DNA from: Actinoplanes couchii
GTDB taxonomy: Bacteria > Actinomycetota > Actinomycetes > Mycobacteriales > Micromonosporaceae
DNA: 58,115 nucleotides
Assembly (NCBI RefSeq): GCF_016862075.1
Contig: NZ_BOMG01000093.1
Coordinates: 1 to 58,115, forward strand
Direction: 5' to 3'
The notes beneath the pieces were generated by a model. That model did not search any database, was not told where the DNA came from, and saw only the letters and a program-made list of their open reading frames with translations. Below, piece by piece: positions 15,931 to 24,551 of the stretch (within the stretch, counting starts at the first letter, position 1; each line of letters opens with the position of its first letter). Position numbers and translations under genes: made by a program.

Positions 15931-16701
15931 GCCCCGGGCCCGGGTGAAGGCGCGGCTGAACGCGGGCACCGAGCCGTACCCGACGGCGGCCGCGATGCTC
16001 TCCACACTGTCGCCGGTGCGGCGCAGGCGCATCGCGGCCAGGTCCATCCGCCACTGGGTGAGGTAGGCGGCCGGGCTCAGCCCGAGCGCCACCGGAAACC
16101 GCCGGGCGAGAGTGGCCCGGGACACCGCGATCTCGGCGGCCAGGCTCGTGGTGGTCCACTGGCGTCCCGGCTCGGTGTGGATCCGTTCCAGCGCCCGGTT
16201 GACGACCGGATCGTGCAGCATGCCCAGGAAACCCTTCAGCGGCGCGGCCCGCAGCAACTGGATGAGCATGATGTCGACCAGGTTGTTGAGCATGGCGGTG
16301 CCGGCGATCCCCGGCCGGGTGAGTTCCCGCCCGAGCAGCCGGACGGTGTCGTCGAACCCGTCGTCGCCCCGCCCGCCACGCACGTGGATCAGGTCGGGCA
16401 GGGCGTCGATCACCTGGGTACGAGCGGTGTGGTCACAGTCGTAGTGCATCGTGATCAACCGGGATCCGCGCCCGTTCAGCCGGTGCCGGGCCCCTTCCGG
16501 CAGCAGCACGACATCCCCGGCGGCAAGATCGAGCGGCGGATGCCCCGGCCGCCGAAGTGTCGCCGCACCCTCCACGACGACGTGCAGCGCCGCCCCGGCC
16601 TGGTCCCCGAACGCCGCCGCCCACTCCCCCGCGTCGTCGATCCACGCACCGAGCGCCCCCCGAACCCCGGACACCTGAAGCATGTCGCTGACCACATCCA
16701 C
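15886..16701 (-). CDS. AraC-family regulator with cupin-type sensor domain
   Basis: About 271 residues. The N-terminal half is a cupin-like ligand domain (LDLAAGDVVLLPEGARHRL). The C-terminal half has two helix-turn-helix motifs (about 180-270), including TTSLAAEIAVSRATLARRF and SVESIAAAVGYGSVPAFSRAF, ending in the typical RGLTPGRFR. It is divergent from the quinone-reductase-like gene and may control it (inference). A TTG 30 bases upstream is possible, but GTG 16701 has AGGA eight bases before it and starts at the conserved VDVVSDML. Confidence 0.88.
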   Translation of the reverse strand: MDVVSDMLQVSGVRGALGAWIDDAGEWAAAFGDQAGAALHVVVEGAATLRRPGHPPLDLAAGDVVLLPEGARHRLNGRGSRLITMHYDCDHTARTQVIDALPDLIHVRGGRGDDGFDDTVRLLGRELTRPGIAGTAMLNNLVDIMLIQLLRAAPLKGFLGMLHDPVVNRALERIHTEPGRQWTTTSLAAEIAVSRATLARRFPVALGLSPAAYLTQWRMDLAAMRLRRTGDSVESIAAAVGYGSVPAFSRAFTRARGLTPGRFRSRVRAAT

Positions 16702-17084
16702 GGCCGAAATCCTAGCCGCGCCCTGAGTCAATCAATCAATTCTCCGAGTCAAAAGAGCATCGATCAACCCACGGCTCCCCTCGTACGGTCATCCCACAGC
16801 CGAAATCCGACCCTCGCACCACTGAAGTTCCCTACCACCGCCCCCTCTCGCCACCACACCCTCCTGCCACCGTCCGCTCTCGTCACCGCACCCACTCGCC
16901 GCCCTCCACCCCCGCCGTCGTCCGCTCTCTTGCCGCCCGTCCGCCCTCGCCGTCGTCCGCTCTCTTGCCGCCCGTCCGCCCTCGCCGTCGTCCGCTCTCT
17001 TGCCGTCGTCCGCTCTCATCCCGCCGTTCGCTCTTTTGTCGCCGTTCGCTCTCTTGTCGTCGCACACCCCTCCAAGGAGAAACC
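16702..17084. other. Divergent intergenic region with leader repeats
   Basis: No gene is visible here. The part next to the AraC gene is less GC-rich and contains ATCAATCAATCAATT (about 16729-16741), a candidate promoter or operator area. From 16916 to about 17067 a pyrimidine-rich tandem array follows, made of 18-bp units like cgtcgtccgctctcttgc mixed with a 17-bp variant. It ends just before the AAGGAGA ribosome site of the oxidoreductase. Confidence 0.7.
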
Positions 17085-18059
17085 GTGAAAGCCCTCGTCG
17101 CCACCGGCTATGGACAGCCCGCCGATCTGGTAGTCGCCGACCTGCCGATCCCCCGGCCCGGCCCCGGCCAGATCCAGGTGCGCATCGCCGCCGCCACCAT
17201 CAACCCGACCGACATCAGAGCGACCGCCGGCGGCTTCCGGGCCATGGTCGAGCTGGAGTTCCCGTATGTCCTCGGCACCGACTTCGCCGGAACCGTCACC
17301 GAGACCGGCCCGGGCGTCACCGCCTACCGGGTCGGCGACGAGGTCTTCGGCCAGGCCCTGCCCCGGGCACTGAGCATCGCCGCCGCACCCACCCGCCCGT
17401 CGCTGAGCACCGGCGCGCTGGCCGAGTACGCGGTCTTCGAAGCCGACACCCCGATGCTCGCCCACCGCCCGCCGGAGCTGCCCGCCGATCAGGCCGCCGC
17501 CCTGGCCATCCCGGGCGCGACCGCGCTGGCGATCATGCACGTCGCGGCGATCGGCCCGGGCGACCGGGTCCTGGTCATCGGCGCGACAGGCGGTGTCGGC
17601 ACGGTAGTGCTGCCGCTGCTGGCCAAGGCCGGCGCCACGGTGATCGCCACCGCGTCCGGTGCGGAGCGCGGCCGCTTCCTGGGGGAACTGGGCGCACACG
17701 AGATCACCGGTTACACCGACTACCCCACCGACGTCGACGTGGTCCTGAACCTGACGCTCTTCGCCGACGCCCTCGCCCCCGCGGTAGCGGCGCTGCGCCC
17801 CGGCGGCCGGTTCGTGTCGATCATCTTCCCGCCGCTGTCCCCGGAACAGATCGGCCGCGACGACATCGAGGTCCATTTCGTGATGGACCTCAGCGGCACG
17901 CACAGCGACATGCGCGCGGTCGCCGCCGGCGACCTGACCGCAGTCATCGCCGCACGCCATTCCCTGAACGACGCGGTACAGGCCGCGATCAACTACAGCA
18001 CCGGACACCCACTCGGCAAGGTCGTCGTCACGATGGACGCGGACGCGCCGCCAGCGTGA
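17085..18059 (+). CDS. Zinc-independent quinone oxidoreductase-like MDR protein
   Basis: 324 residues. The GroES-like N-terminal half (VKALVATGYG, NPTDIRA, VLGTDFAGTV) and the nucleotide-binding motif VLVIGATGGVGTVVLPL (about 161-178) place it in the NADPH:quinone reductase branch of the medium-chain dehydrogenases. Neither catalytic nor structural zinc ligands are present. It should transfer hydride from NADPH to a quinone or enone. AAGGAGA precedes the GTG at good spacing. The C-terminal codons after GKVVVTM lie in the first copy of a 46-bp direct repeat. Confidence 0.88.
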   Translation: MKALVATGYGQPADLVVADLPIPRPGPGQIQVRIAAATINPTDIRATAGGFRAMVELEFPYVLGTDFAGTVTETGPGVTAYRVGDEVFGQALPRALSIAAAPTRPSLSTGALAEYAVFEADTPMLAHRPPELPADQAAALAIPGATALAIMHVAAIGPGDRVLVIGATGGVGTVVLPLLAKAGATVIATASGAERGRFLGELGAHEITGYTDYPTDVDVVLNLTLFADALAPAVAALRPGGRFVSIIFPPLSPEQIGRDDIEVHFVMDLSGTHSDMRAVAAGDLTAVIAARHSLNDAVQAAINYSTGHPLGKVVVTMDADAPPA

Positions 18060-18126
18060 CAACCGCGTCGGCGAAGGGGCTCGTCACGATGGGGGTGGAT
18101 GTGCCGTCAGTGTGACGATCGCGTCG
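18025..18126. repeat. 46-bp direct repeat covering a tail-to-tail gene junction
   Basis: Copies at 18025-18070 and 18081-18126 are about 80 percent identical by eye, period 56 bp. Each copy carries a plus-strand stop and a minus-strand stop. The first holds the true stop of the oxidoreductase, the second the true stop of the histidine kinase. Confidence 0.75.
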
Positions 18127-19379
18127 ATGCCGGTCGGGACGGCGGGGTCCAGGCGGACTCCGCCGCCGTCGGCCTCGGCCAGTTTGCGGACCAGGGCCAG
18201 GCCGAGGCCGCTGCCGCCGCGCGGGGCGCCGGGCGCGCGCCAGAACGGTTCGAGCGCCTGCTCCCGCTGCCCGTCCGGCAGGCCCGGCCCGGCGTCGGTG
18301 ACGTGCAGTTCGACCCGGCCGCCCGCGATCCGGACGGCGGTCAGGGTGATCTCGCTGCCGGACGGCGCCACGATCAGGGCGTTGGAGATCAGGTTGTCGA
18401 GGATCTGCTCGACACTGCCGGAGACCGCCGAGACCCAGACCGGTTTTCCGGTACGCGCCACCACGGTCACGCCCCGCTCCGCCGCGAGGGGCTGCCAGAT
18501 CTCGGCCCGCTCCACGGTCCCGGCGGCCAGGTCGACCGGCTCGGGGGTCTCCTCCCGGCGCTCTATCAGCGTCAGGTCCAGCAGCGTGTTGACCAGCTTG
18601 TCGAGCCGTTCGGTCTCGCCGAGAGCCGCGTCCAGGTTGGCGACCCCGGCCGGGGCGACGTCCGGCTCCAGGTTCTCCAGGCGCAGCCGGAGCGCGGCGA
18701 GCGGGCTCTTGAGCTGGTGGGACGCGTGCTCGACGAAGGATCCGCGGGCCTCCAGGACGCTGTGCAGCCGGGCGGCCGTCCGGTTGAACGTCTCGGCGAG
18801 CCGCCGCAGCTCGGGTGGCCCGGCCGCGCCCGGGACGACGGCCGGCCCGGTGTCGTCGGCGAGCTGCCGGGTGGCTTTCTCCAGCAGGCGCACCGGTTTG
18901 CCGATCCAGGTGGCCAGCGCGTACGCCACGGCCACACTCAACGCCAGGACCGCGACCGACGCGACCGCGAGCAGCGCCCAGAACTGCTGGACCTGGGCGA
19001 GCAGGGTGCTGGAGGGGACACTGACCCGGACCGTACCCAAGGAGGGTTTGCCGGGGTTGACCGGAACCTCCGCCGACATCAGCGACACGCCCTCCTCGGG
19101 CGGCGCGGTGCTGAAGACCCGGTTGCCGCCGGCGTCGAACAGCTCGACCCGGCCACGCCAGCGCTCGGCCGATGCGCGGGCGATCTGCTCGGCGCCGTCC
19201 GCGTCGGCCTCGTCCAGTTCGGCGTCCACGTACGACGCGAGAACCTCGGCCTCGCGCTCCAGCTGCCGCAGCGCCTGCTGCTGCTCGCTGCTCTGGAACA
19301 CGTAGCCGAGCGGGATCGCGAGCGCGACCAGGACCAGCAGCACCAGGGTGAGGTGGCTGAGAAGGAGACGGCGGATCAT
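18084..19379 (-). CDS. Sensor histidine kinase (OmpR-type two-component system)
   Basis: 431 residues. A first membrane helix (about 7-28), an extracytoplasmic sensor loop of about 110 residues and a second helix (about 138-160) are followed by a HAMP linker. The dimerisation box FVEHASHQLKSPLAAL holds the phospho-accepting His near residue 220. The ATP domain has N box (DNLISNALIVA), G1 (DAGPGLPDG) and G2 (GGSGLGLALV). It should phosphorylate the response regulator encoded three bases upstream. The signal is unknown. The C-terminal codons lie within a direct repeat shared with the convergent gene. Confidence 0.92.
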   Translation of the reverse strand: MIRRLLLSHLTLVLLVLVALAIPLGYVFQSSEQQQALRQLEREAEVLASYVDAELDEADADGAEQIARASAERWRGRVELFDAGGNRVFSTAPPEEGVSLMSAEVPVNPGKPSLGTVRVSVPSSTLLAQVQQFWALLAVASVAVLALSVAVAYALATWIGKPVRLLEKATRQLADDTGPAVVPGAAGPPELRRLAETFNRTAARLHSVLEARGSFVEHASHQLKSPLAALRLRLENLEPDVAPAGVANLDAALGETERLDKLVNTLLDLTLIERREETPEPVDLAAGTVERAEIWQPLAAERGVTVVARTGKPVWVSAVSGSVEQILDNLISNALIVAPSGSEITLTAVRIAGGRVELHVTDAGPGLPDGQREQALEPFWRAPGAPRGGSGLGLALVRKLAEADGGGVRLDPAVPTGIDAIVTLTAHPPPS

Positions 19380-19382
19380 CGG

Positions 19383-20066
19383 TCAGTCCAGCGCGACGAG
19401 CCGGAACCCCACCCCGCGCCGCGTCTCGATCCACGCGGGGTCACCGAGTTTCTTGCGCAGCGCCGCGATGTGGAAGTCGAGGGTCTTGCCGCGGCCCTCG
19501 GCGGTCGCCCACACCTGCTCCAGGAGTTTCTGCCGCAGCACCACCGCGCCGGGGCGGGCGGCGAGCATGTCGAGCAGGTCGTACTCCTTCGGGGCGAGCG
19601 GCACCGGGGTGCCGCCGACACTGACCTCGCGGGTGGTGCGGTCGATGACCAGGCCACCGATGGTACGGACGTCGGGCTCGGCCGCCACCCCGACCGGGGC
19701 GCGCTCCACCGCCGCGGCCCGGGAGCGCCTGTCGACGGCCCGGATCCGGGCCACCAGCTCGCGCAGACTGAACGGTTTCGCCAGGTAGTCGTCGGCGCCG
19801 CCCTCCAACCCGCGGACCAGGTCGGCCTCGCCGCGCCGTGAGGTGAGCATGATCACCGGCACGTTGCGGGTCCGGTTGAGCTCCCAGCACACGTCGACGC
19901 CGTCGATGTCGGGCAGCCCGAGATCGAGCAGCACCAGGTCGACCGGTGGGGAGGCCAGCGCCTCGGCGCCGGTGCCGACATGACGTGCGACGATGCCGTA
20001 GCGCGCCAGGCCCTCCACCAGGGGCACCGCGATCGAGTCGTCGTCCTCGACCAGAAGCACCTGCAT
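19383..20066 (-). CDS. OmpR-family response regulator
   Basis: 227 residues. The receiver domain has the acidic pocket VEDDDS, the phospho-accepting Asp in LVLLDLGLPD (about 50) and the Lys of LAKPFS. A winged-helix output domain (about 135-225) contains TLDFHIAALRKKLGDP and ends RGVGFRL. It is the partner of the kinase directly downstream. ATG 20066 is chosen because GAAGGG lies six bases before it; an upstream ATG only two codons earlier is too close to that site. Confidence 0.93.
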   Translation of the reverse strand: MQVLLVEDDDSIAVPLVEGLARYGIVARHVGTGAEALASPPVDLVLLDLGLPDIDGVDVCWELNRTRNVPVIMLTSRRGEADLVRGLEGGADDYLAKPFSLRELVARIRAVDRRSRAAAVERAPVGVAAEPDVRTIGGLVIDRTTREVSVGGTPVPLAPKEYDLLDMLAARPGAVVLRQKLLEQVWATAEGRGKTLDFHIAALRKKLGDPAWIETRRGVGFRLVALD

Positions 20067-20415
20067 CGTCATCCCTTCGCCACCGTGTTCGCGCCGCCTC
20101 GCTCGATGACGACTATAGGAGCCGGGCCGCTCCGGAGAGTGCTCGACGAGCCGCACGTCACTCGCTGAGAGTCAGCTTGGGAATCGGTGAGTTTTACCCC
20201 AGGAACAGGCCAGGAAACTGCAAGGGAAAAGCCAGAAGATCAATTACTAAATCATTGTGTACGAATGAGAAGTTCGCCGTTCCCATCGGGGTCGGATAAG
20301 GTTCGCGGACATTCCGGCCGTTGTCGAGTGCTCTTACCGGCGCTGTTCCCAGCGCTCCTCCCGACGCTCTTCCCACCGCGACCGGAACCGTAGACCCCTG
20401 TCGATTCAAGTGTGA
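20067..20415. other. Intergenic region with a low-GC leader
   Basis: No gene is seen in these 349 bases between the response regulator and the CNNM-type gene. Positions about 20170-20285 are clearly less GC-rich than the rest of the window (for example agatcaattactaaatcat). GGATAAGGT near 20296 could be a -10 element for the downstream gene. I do not recognise a riboswitch. Confidence 0.5.
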
Positions 20416-21729
20416 GTGGAGTTGATGTCCGCCGTGGGCGGATATGGTTGGCAAGTCGTCCTGGTCGTGGTCCTGGTGCTGCTCAACGCGGCGTTCTCGG
20501 GAAGCGAGATGGCACTCATCTCGCTGCGGGAGAGCCAGTTGCAGCGCCTCGAACGACAGTCCCGGACCGGGCGGACCCTGGCCAAACTGGCGCGCGACCC
20601 GAACAGGTTCCTCGCCACCATCCAGATCGGCATCACCCTGGCGGGATTCCTCGCCTCGGCAGCCGCCGCTGTCGCCCTGGCGGCGCCACTGATCGAGCCG
20701 CTGAGTTTCCTCGGCACCGCCGCTGAACCGGTGGCGATCTTCCTGATCACCCTGATCCTGACGTTCTTCACGCTGGTCGTCGGCGAGCTGGCGCCCAAGC
20801 GGATCGCCATGCAGCGGGCCGAGGGCTGGGCGATGCTGGTGGCCCGCCCGCTGGACGTGCTGGCCACGCTCTCCCGGCCGGTGATCTGGCTGCTCGGCAA
20901 GTCCACCGACGGCGTGGTCAAGCTGGCCGGCGGCGACCCGAAAGCGGGCCGCGAGGAGGTCTCCACCGAGGAGATCCGCGACATGGTCGCCAACCAGCAG
21001 GACTTCACCGCCGAGCAGCGCGAGATCATCTCCGGTGCCTTCGAGATCGCCGACCGGATCCTGCGCGAGATCCTCGTACCGCGTCGTGACGTGCTTGTTC
21101 TTCCCGCCGATCTGACCGCCGCCGAGGCGATGACCCGGCTGGTCAAGGGCGGGCACTCGCGGGCGCCGGTGACCGGGCCGATGGGCCTGGACGACGTGCT
21201 CGGTGTGGTCCACCTGCGCGATCTGGTGGCCGCCGACGGGCTGGTCCGCGACCACATGTTCACCGCGGTGTTCCTGCCGGAGACGCTCAAGGTGTCCGAC
21301 GCGCTGCGCCAGCTGCGGGCCCAGCGGCAGCAGTTCGCCCTGGTCGTCGACGAGCGCGGCGCCATCGACGGCATCGTGACCATGGAGGACCTGGTCGAGG
21401 AGGTCGTCGGCGAGATCTACGACGAGACCGACCGGGACGTGCAGTCGGTGGTGCGCGAGGACGACGGGGCGATGCTGGTCCCCGGCACCTTCCCGATCCA
21501 CGACCTGCCGGACATCGGCGTCGAGATCGAGGAGGAGGAGCTGGACGCGGGCGACTACACCACCGTCGCCGGCCTGGTCCTGGCCCGTCTCGGGCACATT
21601 CCCACCACCACCGGCGAGACCGTGCGTATCGACGGGCACACCGCCGAGGTCGTCGAGGTCACCGGCCGGGCCATCACCCGTCTGCGGCTGCGTGCCGCCG
21701 CCCCCGCCGAGGTCGCACAGGACGATTGA
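20416..21729 (+). CDS. CNNM/CorC-type membrane protein (hemolysin-like, DUF21 plus CBS pair)
   Basis: 437 residues. The DUF21 (CNNM) membrane part has helices near 10-30, 65-90 and 95-120, with the conserved FSGSEMALIS at the first helix and VGELAPKRIA in the acidic stretch. A CBS pair (about 200-325, ILVPRRDV and MEDLVEEVVGEI) and a C-terminal CorC/HlyC domain (about 340-430) follow. Members of this family export or sense Mg2+ or related ions. GTG 20416 is the first start; GGAG at 20418 suggests ATG 20425 as a close alternative. Confidence 0.9.
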   Translation: MELMSAVGGYGWQVVLVVVLVLLNAAFSGSEMALISLRESQLQRLERQSRTGRTLAKLARDPNRFLATIQIGITLAGFLASAAAAVALAAPLIEPLSFLGTAAEPVAIFLITLILTFFTLVVGELAPKRIAMQRAEGWAMLVARPLDVLATLSRPVIWLLGKSTDGVVKLAGGDPKAGREEVSTEEIRDMVANQQDFTAEQREIISGAFEIADRILREILVPRRDVLVLPADLTAAEAMTRLVKGGHSRAPVTGPMGLDDVLGVVHLRDLVAADGLVRDHMFTAVFLPETLKVSDALRQLRAQRQQFALVVDERGAIDGIVTMEDLVEEVVGEIYDETDRDVQSVVREDDGAMLVPGTFPIHDLPDIGVEIEEEELDAGDYTTVAGLVLARLGHIPTTTGETVRIDGHTAEVVEVTGRAITRLRLRAAAPAEVAQDD

Positions 21730-21774
21730 GTCCCTGGCAAACCTTTCAGCGACCACTCAGGACGGTCGGTTAGT

Positions 21775-21789
21775 TTTACGTACCGTAAA
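21775..21789. promoter_or_regulatory. Palindrome TTTACG-tac-CGTAAA upstream of the Spo0M-like gene
   Basis: Perfect 6-bp arms with a 3-base centre, 31 bases upstream of the Spo0M-like start, in locally AT-rich DNA. It is a candidate operator. No family of regulator can be named. Confidence 0.45.
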
Positions 21790-21819
21790 TTGTGGTTTGG
21801 GGCTTTGATCGGAGTTCAC

Positions 21820-23016
21820 GTGGTTTTCAAGAAGATGCTGGGTGCCTTCGGGGTGGGTGGCCCGAGTGTCGACACGGTGCTGTCCCAACCGGGCGCGCAG
21901 CCGGGCGCGCCGATCACCGGGCAGGTCAACCTCGTCGGTGGCAGCAGTGACGCCGCCATCGAGCACATCACCCTCGGCCTGGTCACCCGGATGGAGGTGG
22001 AGCACGGCGGCGGCGAGGGCCACGCGACGGGCGAGTTCCACCGCCTGACCGTCAGCGGCCCGATGCGGCTCGCCGCCGGCCAGCAGCTGTCCCTGCCGTT
22101 CCAGCTGATCCTGCCGTGGGAGACACCGATCACCACGGTGTATGGGCAGCCGTTGCGCGGCATGGTGATGGGCGTGCGCACCGAGGTGTCGATCGCCCGC
22201 GCGCTCGACAAGGGCGACCTCGACCCGCTCCAGATCCACCCGCTGCCCGTGCAGCAGAAGATCCTGGACGCGTTCGCCCAGCTCGGTTTCGTCTTCAAGT
22301 CCGCCGACCTGGAGTACGGGCAGATCGCCGGCGTGCACCAGACGCTGCCGTTCTACCAGGAGATCGAGTATTTCCCGGCCCAGCAGTACGCGCACGTCGT
22401 CAACGAGGTCGAGCTGACCTTCGTGACCAGCCCGCAGCAGGTCGACGTGATCCTGGAGTTCGACAAGCGCGGCGGCATGTTCGGTGGCGGCGGCGCCGAC
22501 AGCTTCGGCCGCTACACGGTGTCCCACAACGACACCGACACCACCGACTGGACGTCGGTCGTCGACGGCTGGGTGCGCTCAGCGGTCGAGCGCCGCCAGG
22601 CGATGCCCGGTTTCGGCCAGCCCCCGATGCCGCACGGTCAGCCGGGGTACGGCCAGCCCGGTCACGGACAGCCCGGATATGGCCAGGGCCAGCCCGGTTA
22701 CGGTCAGCCCGGTTACGGCCAACCTGGCATGCAGCCCGGGTACGGTCAGCCCGGCTATGGGCAGCCGGCTATGCAGCCTGGTTACGGGCAGCCCGCTTAC
22801 GGGGCTCCCGGCTACGGTCAGCCTGCTTACGGCCACCACGGCCACTACCAGGGCCACGGCCACGGTCACGGCGGTCACGGCCACGGCGGCGGTTCCGGCA
22901 TGGGCGGCGTGGCGATGGGCGTGGTCGGCGGTCTGGCCGCCGGTTACGTGGCCGGCGAGGTCATGGACGAGTTCTTCGGCGACGACGAAGAGGGCGGCGA
23001 CGAGGGCGAGGACTGA
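21820..23016 (+). CDS. Spo0M-like arrestin-fold protein with glycine/tyrosine repeat tail
   Basis: 398 residues. Residues 1-250 match the sporulation-control protein Spo0M (arrestin-like double beta sandwich): VFKKMLGAFGVGGPSVDT, GQVNLVGG, LPFQLILPWETP, VILEFDKRGG. The tail holds about ten PGYGQ-type repeats, then a His/Gly stretch, a short Gly-rich hydrophobic segment (MGGVAMGVVGGLAAGYVAG) and an acidic end. The GTG is preceded by GGAG at six bases; the upstream TTG adds ten residues without support. In Bacillus Spo0M affects sporulation and cell shape; its role in actinomycetes is unclear. Confidence 0.88.
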   Translation: MVFKKMLGAFGVGGPSVDTVLSQPGAQPGAPITGQVNLVGGSSDAAIEHITLGLVTRMEVEHGGGEGHATGEFHRLTVSGPMRLAAGQQLSLPFQLILPWETPITTVYGQPLRGMVMGVRTEVSIARALDKGDLDPLQIHPLPVQQKILDAFAQLGFVFKSADLEYGQIAGVHQTLPFYQEIEYFPAQQYAHVVNEVELTFVTSPQQVDVILEFDKRGGMFGGGGADSFGRYTVSHNDTDTTDWTSVVDGWVRSAVERRQAMPGFGQPPMPHGQPGYGQPGHGQPGYGQGQPGYGQPGYGQPGMQPGYGQPGYGQPAMQPGYGQPAYGAPGYGQPAYGHHGHYQGHGHGHGGHGHGGGSGMGGVAMGVVGGLAAGYVAGEVMDEFFGDDEEGGDEGED

Positions 23017-23348
23017 CCTTGAGGCCTTCCCCGGCGCGGGGCGACCGTCTACCTGACGCCTTCCCCGGCGCGAGGCGACCGTCTACCTGACGCCTTCGCC
23101 GGCGCGGACGACCTTCTGCCTGGCGCCGGCAAGGACTGACGTTCCCGCCGAGTCAAGCCCGATCGGCTTTCCGTCCGGGGAGGGCTTACCTGCGTGCCGT
23201 CGCCGGTGGGGCCGGCCTTCTCCTCGGCAAGGGTGAGGGCCGGCGTTCTCGCCGGTGACGGCCTGACGAGGTGACGGAGCGGGTGGCGGGGGCCGCCCGC
23301 TCCGATGCACCGGGATCTCCGTTGCCCACGCCGGATCGACTCGGAAAG
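23017..23348. repeat. Gene-free stretch with three 33-34-bp tandem repeats
   Basis: From about 23017 to 23110 units near 34 bp (core ctgacgccttccccggcgcg) repeat three times with decay, directly after the Spo0M-like stop. The rest up to the HEAT gene is GC-rich with no gene or clear hairpin. Confidence 0.7.
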
Positions 23349-24338
23349 ATGGCCCGGATGAGATCGACGGATTCATCCGGTTCATCCGGCGGCGAAGGCT
23401 CAACCCGCGTGGAAGGACTCCATGCGGGCGCCTCGCTCGACCTCGATATCGACACCTCGCCCGACCTCGATGCGGACACCTCGCTCAACCATGGTGCGGA
23501 CACCTCGCTCGACCTCGGTGCGGATGCCTCGCCCGATCACGTTGCGGATGCCTCACTCGATCACGTTGCGGATGCCTCACCCGATCACGGTGCGGACGCG
23601 GTGCCCGGCCACGGTGCGGACGCCGCGCCCGGCCGCGGTGTAGGCGAATCGTTGGATGCGTTGCTGGCCCGGGTGCTGGTGGAACGGGATCCGGAATCGG
23701 CCTTCGGCTGGCATGACGGGCGGATCGAGGTGATGTGCCGGGAAGACAAGGATGCCAGCGTCCGCTGGGCCCTTTCTCGGCTCGACGATCCGGATCCGGA
23801 TGTCCGGTGGTTCACCGCTGTCGTGGTGGACGAGTTCTCCACCGCCGGGATGCCATGTCCGGACGAGGCGCGGGCCGTCCTGGCCGCACGCCTGCCGGTG
23901 GAGACGAACTCCGACGTCCTCATCTGCCTGATCAGCGCGTTCGCCGGATACCACGACGCCGGACACCTTCCCGAGATCCAGGCTCATGCCGGGCATCCCG
24001 ATCCTCGGGTGCGCGAATGGGTCGCCGGGGTGATCTGCTGGTCGATGCCCGAAAAGATCGATCTTCTGACCGATTTTGCCCAGGACCCGGATCCTCGGGT
24101 CCGCGCCACCGTCCTCGGGGTCTGCCGCTACGCCTTCGACCATCCGGTGACCGCCAGGTTCAGCGCCGCGCTCCGTGATGATCCGGATCCCGAGGTGCGG
24201 GCGCTGGCGTTGGAGGTACTGGCCCGGGATGGAGACGCCGCGGCATACCAGGAGCTGAGGCGGCTCGGAGACGAGGCCGGAGAGGAAAGCCAGGCCACAA
24301 AGATGGCCGACGCCGTTCAAATCCGGCTACGCGACTGA
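23349..24338 (+). CDS. HEAT-repeat protein with octapeptide-repeat N-terminus
   Basis: About 329 residues. The C-terminal 220 residues form HEAT-like helical pairs with recurring DDPDPDVRW, HPDPRVREW, DPDPRVRAT and DDPDPEVRA motifs, a protein-binding solenoid. Before it (about residues 40-98) lie seven octapeptide units such as ADASPDHV and ADTSLDLG, encoded by 24-bp DNA repeats at 23472-23639. They would form an acidic disordered arm. Start uncertain: ATG 23349, ATG 23358 or GTG 23271. There are no neighbours that suggest a partner. Confidence 0.75.
   Translation: MARMRSTDSSGSSGGEGSTRVEGLHAGASLDLDIDTSPDLDADTSLNHGADTSLDLGADASPDHVADASLDHVADASPDHGADAVPGHGADAAPGRGVGESLDALLARVLVERDPESAFGWHDGRIEVMCREDKDASVRWALSRLDDPDPDVRWFTAVVVDEFSTAGMPCPDEARAVLAARLPVETNSDVLICLISAFAGYHDAGHLPEIQAHAGHPDPRVREWVAGVICWSMPEKIDLLTDFAQDPDPRVRATVLGVCRYAFDHPVTARFSAALRDDPDPEVRALALEVLARDGDAAAYQELRRLGDEAGEESQATKMADAVQIRLRD
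23472..23639 (+). repeat. Seven in-frame 24-bp tandem repeats
   Basis: Units of the form gcggatgcctcgcccgatca plus four bases, seven copies. They encode the octapeptides in the N-terminal arm of the HEAT protein; the last two have diverged most. Confidence 0.9.
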
Positions 24339-24362
24339 GGGCAAAGCCTCTTCCCGGCCCAG

Positions 24363-24447
24363 TTTTCCACGGCAGGAAGCCTGGATCGACCGGTCGCCCT
24401 CCTGCTGCCTACCTTTTCCACGGCAGGAAGCCTGGTTCGACCGGTCG
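24363..24447. repeat. Pair of 34-bp direct repeats
   Basis: Copies at 24363-24396 and 24414-24447 differ at one base, period 51 bp. They lie between the HEAT and XRE genes. No gene is supported in this stretch of about 210 bases. Confidence 0.85.
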
Positions 24448-24551
24448 TCGTCCCGCTGGAACGGGACTGCTCCGGGCCGGTTACCAGCCTTCGCGAGGGT
24501 GGTAACAACGGGGACTCCTTCGTCGGGGTGGGGCCAAGTACCGTCGGAACG

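Noticed and set aside
15743..16159. Minus-strand open frame with 16-residue repeats next to the AraC gene
   Set aside because: It is produced by the 48-bp repeat array and by a shifted reading of the AraC end; it has no independent start site.
18028..19434. Open frame of 468 codons overlapping the histidine kinase in another frame
   Set aside because: It is a GC-rich shadow; all kinase motifs lie in the adjacent frame.
20170..20300. Mg2+ or cyclic-di-AMP riboswitch in the low-GC leader
   Set aside because: I could not find the conserved elements of either class; kept only as an unexplained low-GC leader.
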